From Hirundichthys speculiger (taxonomy: Eukaryota; Chordata; Actinopteri; Beloniformes; Exocoetidae), in NCBI GenBank assembly GCA_018398805.1, contig JAGFBZ010000720.1:1-64000 (forward strand): 64,000 nucleotides of DNA, written 5' to 3'. Both the position numbers and the translations under genes were made by a program. Positions 60,401-64,000 of the stretch are shown here, in pieces. Position 1 is the stretch's first letter. Each line of letters starts with the position of its first letter. Under the pieces are notes generated by a model. It saw only the letters and a list, made by a program, of their open reading frames with translations, was not told the DNA's origin and made no database searches.

Positions 60401-63120
60401 GAGGACGAGAACCAGGATAAGAGAAGCAGGACGAGAGAACCAGGACGAGGACCAGGACGAGAAGCAGGACGAGGACGAGAACCAGGACAAAACCAGGACG
60501 AGAACCAGGACGAGAACCAGGATGAGAAGCAGGACGAGGACCAGGACGAGGACCAGGACGAGAACCAGGACGAGGACCAGGACGAGGACCAGGACGAGAA
60601 CCAGGATGAGAAGCAGGACGAGGACCAGGACGAGGACCAGGACGAGAACCAGGACAAAAACCAGGACGAGAACCAGGACAAGAACCAGGACGAGAACCAG
60701 GACGAGGACCAGGACTTGAACCAGGACGAGAAGCAGGACAAGGACCAGGATGAGAACCAGGATGAGGACCAGGACGAGAACCAGGACAAGAACCAGGACG
60801 AGAACCAGGACGAGGACCAGGACTTGAACCAGGACGAGAACCAGGACGAGGACCAGGACTTGAACCAGGACGAGAAGCAGGACGAGAAGCAGGACGAGAA
60901 GCAGGACGAGAACCAGGACGAGAACCAGGACAAGAACCAGGACGAGAACCAGGACGAGAACCAGGACGAGAACCAGGACGAGGACCAGGACTTGAACCAG
61001 GACGAGAAGCAGGACAAGGACCAGGATGAGAACCAGGATGAGGACCAGGACGAGAACCAGGACAAGAACCAGGACGAGAACCAGGACGAGGACCAGGACT
61101 TGAACCAGGACGAGAACCAGGACGAGAACCAGGATGAGAAGCAGGACGAGGACCAGGACGAGGACCAGGACGAGAACCAGGACGAGGACCAGGACGAGGA
61201 CCAGGACGAGAACCAGGACGAGAACCAGGATGAGAAGCAGGACGAGGACCAGGACGAGAACCAGGACGAGGACCAGGACGAGAACCAGGACGAGAACCAG
61301 GACGAGAACCAGGACGAGGACCAGGACGAGGACCAGGACGAGAACCAGGACCAGGACGAGGACCAGGACGAGGACCAGGACGAGAACCAGGACGAGAACC
61401 AGGATGAGAAGCAGGACGAGGACCAGGACGAGGACCAGGACGAGAACCAGGACGAGAACCAGGACCAGAAACCAGGACGAGGACCAGGAGAGAAGGATGA
61501 GAAGCGAGGACCAGGACGAGGACCAGGACGAGACCAGGACAGGAGACCAGAGGACCAGGACAGAACCAGGACAAAAACCAGGACAAGAACCAGGACGAGA
61601 ACCAGGACGAGGACCAGGACTTGAACCAGGACGAGAAGCAGGACAAGGACCAGGATGAGAACCAGGATGAGGACCAGGACGAGAACCAGGACAAGAACCA
61701 GGACGAGAACCAGGACGAGGACCAGGACTTGAACCAGGACGAGAACCAGGACGAGGACCAGGACTTGAACCAGGACGAGAAGCAGGACGAGAAGCAGGAC
61801 GAGAAGGACGACCAGGACGAGAACCAGGACAAGAACCAGGACGAGAACCAGGACGAGGACCAGGACTTGAACCAGGACGAGAAGCAGGACAAGGACCAGG
61901 ATGAGAACCAGGATGAGGACCAGGACTTGAACCAGGATGAGAACCAGGACGAGGACCAGGACTTGAACCAGGACGAGAAGCAGGACAAGGACCAGGATGA
62001 GAACCAGGATGAGGACCAGGACGAGAACCAGGACGAGAAGCAGGACGAGGACCAGGACTTGAACCAGGATGAGAACCAGGACGAGAAACAGGATGAGAAC
62101 CAGGACGAGAAGCTGGACGAGAACCAGGACGAGGACCAGGACTTGAACCAGGATGAGAAGCAGGACGAGAACCAGGACGAGAAGCAGGACGAGGACCAGG
62201 ACGAGAAGCAGGACGAGGACCAGGACGAGAACCAGGACGAGAACCAGGACGAGAACCAGGACGAGGACCAGGACGAGGACCAGGACAAGAACCAGGACGA
62301 GAACCAGGACGAGGACCAGGACTTGAACCAGGATGAGAAGCAGGATGAGAAACAGGATGAGAAGCAGGACGAGGACCAGGACCAGGATGAGAACCAGGAG
62401 AAGCAGGACGAGACCAGACCAGGACAACCAGGAGAGAACCAGGACGAGGACCAGGACTTGAACCAGGATGAGAAGCAGGACGAGGACCAGGATGAGCAGG
62501 ACGAGACAGGACGAAACCAGAGAGAACCAGGACGAGGACCAGGACTTGAACCAGGATGAGAACCAGGACGAGGACCAGGACGAGAACCAGGACGAGAAGC
62601 AGGACGAGAAGCAGGACGAGGACCAGGACTTGAACCAGGATGAGAACCAGGACGAGGACCAGGACGAGAACCAGGATGAGAAGCAGGACGAGGACCAGGA
62701 CGAGGACCAGGACGAGAACCAGGACTTGAAAACCAGGACGAGAAGCAGGACGAGAACCAGGATGAGAACCAGGACGAGGACCAGGATGAGAACCAGGACG
62801 AGGACCAGGATGAGAACCAGGACGAGAACCAGGATGAGAAGCAGGACGAGGACCAGGACGAGAACCAGGATGAGAACCAGGACGAGAAGCGGGACGAGGA
62901 CCAGGACTTGAACTAGGATGAGAACCAGGACGAGAACTAGGACGAGAACCAGGACGAGAAGCAGGACGAGGACCAGGACTTGAACCAGGATGAGAACCAG
63001 GACGAGGACCAGGATGAGAACCAGGACGAGAAGCAGGACGAGGACCAGGACGAGAAGCAGGACGAGGACCAGGACGAGAACCAGGACGAGAAGCAGGACG
63101 AGAAGCAGGAGGAGAACCAA
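57440..63120. repeat. ~5.7-kb purine-rich minisatellite (12-bp units)
   Basis: The basic unit is AACCAGGACGAG, with variants GACCAGGACGAG, AAGCAGGACGAG, AACCAGGATGAG, AACCAGGACAAG and TTGAACCAGGAC-type. The variants form higher-order patterns: a segment of at least 180 bp starting TTGAACCAGGACGAGAAGCA at 60716 recurs at 61621 (905-bp offset). The left part (57460-57940) and right part (60490-62380, then to 63120) keep the 12-bp phase; the middle (about 57940-60490) has frequent off-phase units. Because 12 is a multiple of three, long ORFs arise on both strands, including one of 1963 codons on the minus strand; these are not called as genes. Confidence 0.95.
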
Positions 63121-63379
63121 AGCAAAACAGAACTGATTTTTGGATGTTTTTTTAAATTATTATTTTATTAATGGCTGAAGAGTGGATTTAGAGAGGAGAT
63201 AAGGGAATAACGAGACATCAGAAAGAGGAGGGACGCCTCAAATGAGAGCTAAAACTCTTTTTGACTCATCTTCATCTTCATTCTCTCTTTGGGGATTCAA
63301 AATACGATGGGTTTGAGGTTTATAAAGCAGAGAGAGGATGTAGTTTTGTAATTCAGGTCTGCAAAATTTTCAAAAATAA

Positions 63380-63740
63380 GACCTAAAAAAGTTGGAAGTG
63401 TGGGACAAAGATGTTACCAGTTTGTAATGTTGCCAGCCCTCCTCACACCATTTAAATGGCCGACACTGAGAAAAGCAAACGATGGAGCCCTTCAGTTATT
63501 TTCTCCAGCCTTTCAGCAAACACACCATCTTAAAACAGGCCTTACAGCAGTAAGGAGCTGTCATTGTTGCAAGTTTGGTTTCACATTCTCCGTAGTGGGC
63601 AGGTCTAGACTCCAGCCAGTCCAGGTTCCTGTACCCTCTTCTTCTACTGCCTTTATTTGTGGGGAATGTAGTTTTGCATTGTCTTGCTGAAAATTGCATG
63701 AATGTTCCTGGGAGGCGGATTCTTTAAGGCATATCAGTTC
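63380..63740 (-). pseudogene. Possible decayed DNA-transposon fragment
   Basis: The sequence around 63670-63725 (CATTGTCTTGCTGAAAATTG, then GTTCCTGGGAGGCGG) resembles an abundant fish DNA-element coding region read on the minus strand, where it gives FQQDNAKLHS, similar to the QQDNxPxH motif of Tc1-type transposases. Ends were not found. Confidence 0.45.
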
Positions 63741-63767
63741 TTTTTTTCTTTTTTTTGTTTTTGACTG

Positions 63768-64000
63768 ACTGGCCACCACCAGTCTGTCAGTCTGGATCTG
63801 GAAGTCCCACAGGATCTTCACCCGTTCACTCTCGATCACGTTTGGAGGCGTCTCCCATCTTGACCATGGGACCTCTAGTCCGTACAGATGTTCCTGTATA
63901 TTATCCTGCTACCTGGTTGTGGAGCTCCATGTCTGCTTTACCTGCCAGCATCTTCATCCTGCTGTGATGTGCTGCACCGTTTCAGGGGCGTCTTTTGCAC
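63768..64000 (-). pseudogene. 3' part of a non-LTR retrotransposon, cut by the window edge
   Basis: On the minus strand one frame reads a segment like those at the C-terminus of some non-LTR retrotransposons, ending ERVKILWDFQIQTDRLVVAS. I recall this block from elements with a restriction-like endonuclease, but the assignment is tentative. The 5' part lies beyond 64000, and the 3' side joins the decayed transposon fragment at about 63765. Confidence 0.45.

Noticed and set aside
57229..63120. A 1963-codon minus-strand ORF and several + strand ORFs rich in QDENQDED or TRTRTR
   Set aside because: They arise because the 12-bp repeat unit keeps all six frames in phase. Composition is simply the translated repeat, and no start context, domain or splice support is visible.

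Overview
The window looks like repeat-dense euchromatin from a ray-finned (teleost) fish. The evidence is a vertebrate XK-family first exon (best match from memory: xkr7) on the + strand at 40146-40771, plus many repeat types common in teleosts: Tc1-like DNA transposons, Tigger/pogo pieces, L2/CR1-type LINEs, a tRNA-like SINE-type repeat, and large elements with CACTG...CAGTG ends and subterminal TACTGTAA-type repeats that I read as EnSpm/CACTA-like. No prokaryotic features, rRNA or canonical tRNA genes were seen. No species is claimed.

Layout. 1-8270: non-coding sequence with an inverted-repeat element (514-2592), a Tigger fragment with both ends (4495-5160) and a dead Tc1 copy (about 6090-7185). 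8271-20869: a nested block. Two Tc1-type inverted-repeat arms (8271-8463 and 20683-20869) flank an ~11-kb EnSpm-like element (9726-20682). Another Tc1 (8470-9723) sits at its left junction. The EnSpm-like element carries a zinc-finger/transposase-like ORF1 and a SAM-domain ORF2 that meet at an overlapping TAATG. ORF2 has five exons, and its last intron holds an L2-type LINE that itself contains two smaller elements. 20870-23760: a LINE/SINE tail, a tRNA-like repeat and plain sequence.

23760-33490: a second nested block. An L2/CR1 LINE is split by a Tc1 (24644-30321), and that Tc1 is split by a second CACTG...CAGTG element (25717-30138). Inside the second element a minus-strand gene can be spliced into an intact 211-residue ORF: four exons, all introns phase 0 with GT-AG borders. 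Its C-terminal module resembles that of ORF2 in the first element, but its N-terminus is a zinc finger instead of a SAM domain. 33490-40145: more non-coding sequence, and a tRNA-like repeat split by a Tc1 (35803-39124) that is split in turn by a 5'-truncated LINE with reverse transcriptase (36606-38741).

40146-64000: exon 1 of the xkr7-like gene, followed by sequence in which I recognise no second exon, so it is probably intron 1. It contains a TA-flanked MITE, microsatellites, a Tigger-derived MITE, three inverted-repeat or foldback elements (two with clear arms and one with a flush 6-bp direct repeat), and a ~5.7-kb purine-rich minisatellite (57440-63120) built on 12-bp units. The minisatellite generates very long but almost certainly meaningless ORFs in several frames. 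The window ends in minus-strand retrotransposon-like sequence.

The only likely host gene is the xkr7-like gene. The other coding potential belongs to mobile elements, most of it broken by small indels, many of them in or next to homopolymers. Whether those indels are biological decay or assembly error cannot be told from this sequence alone.
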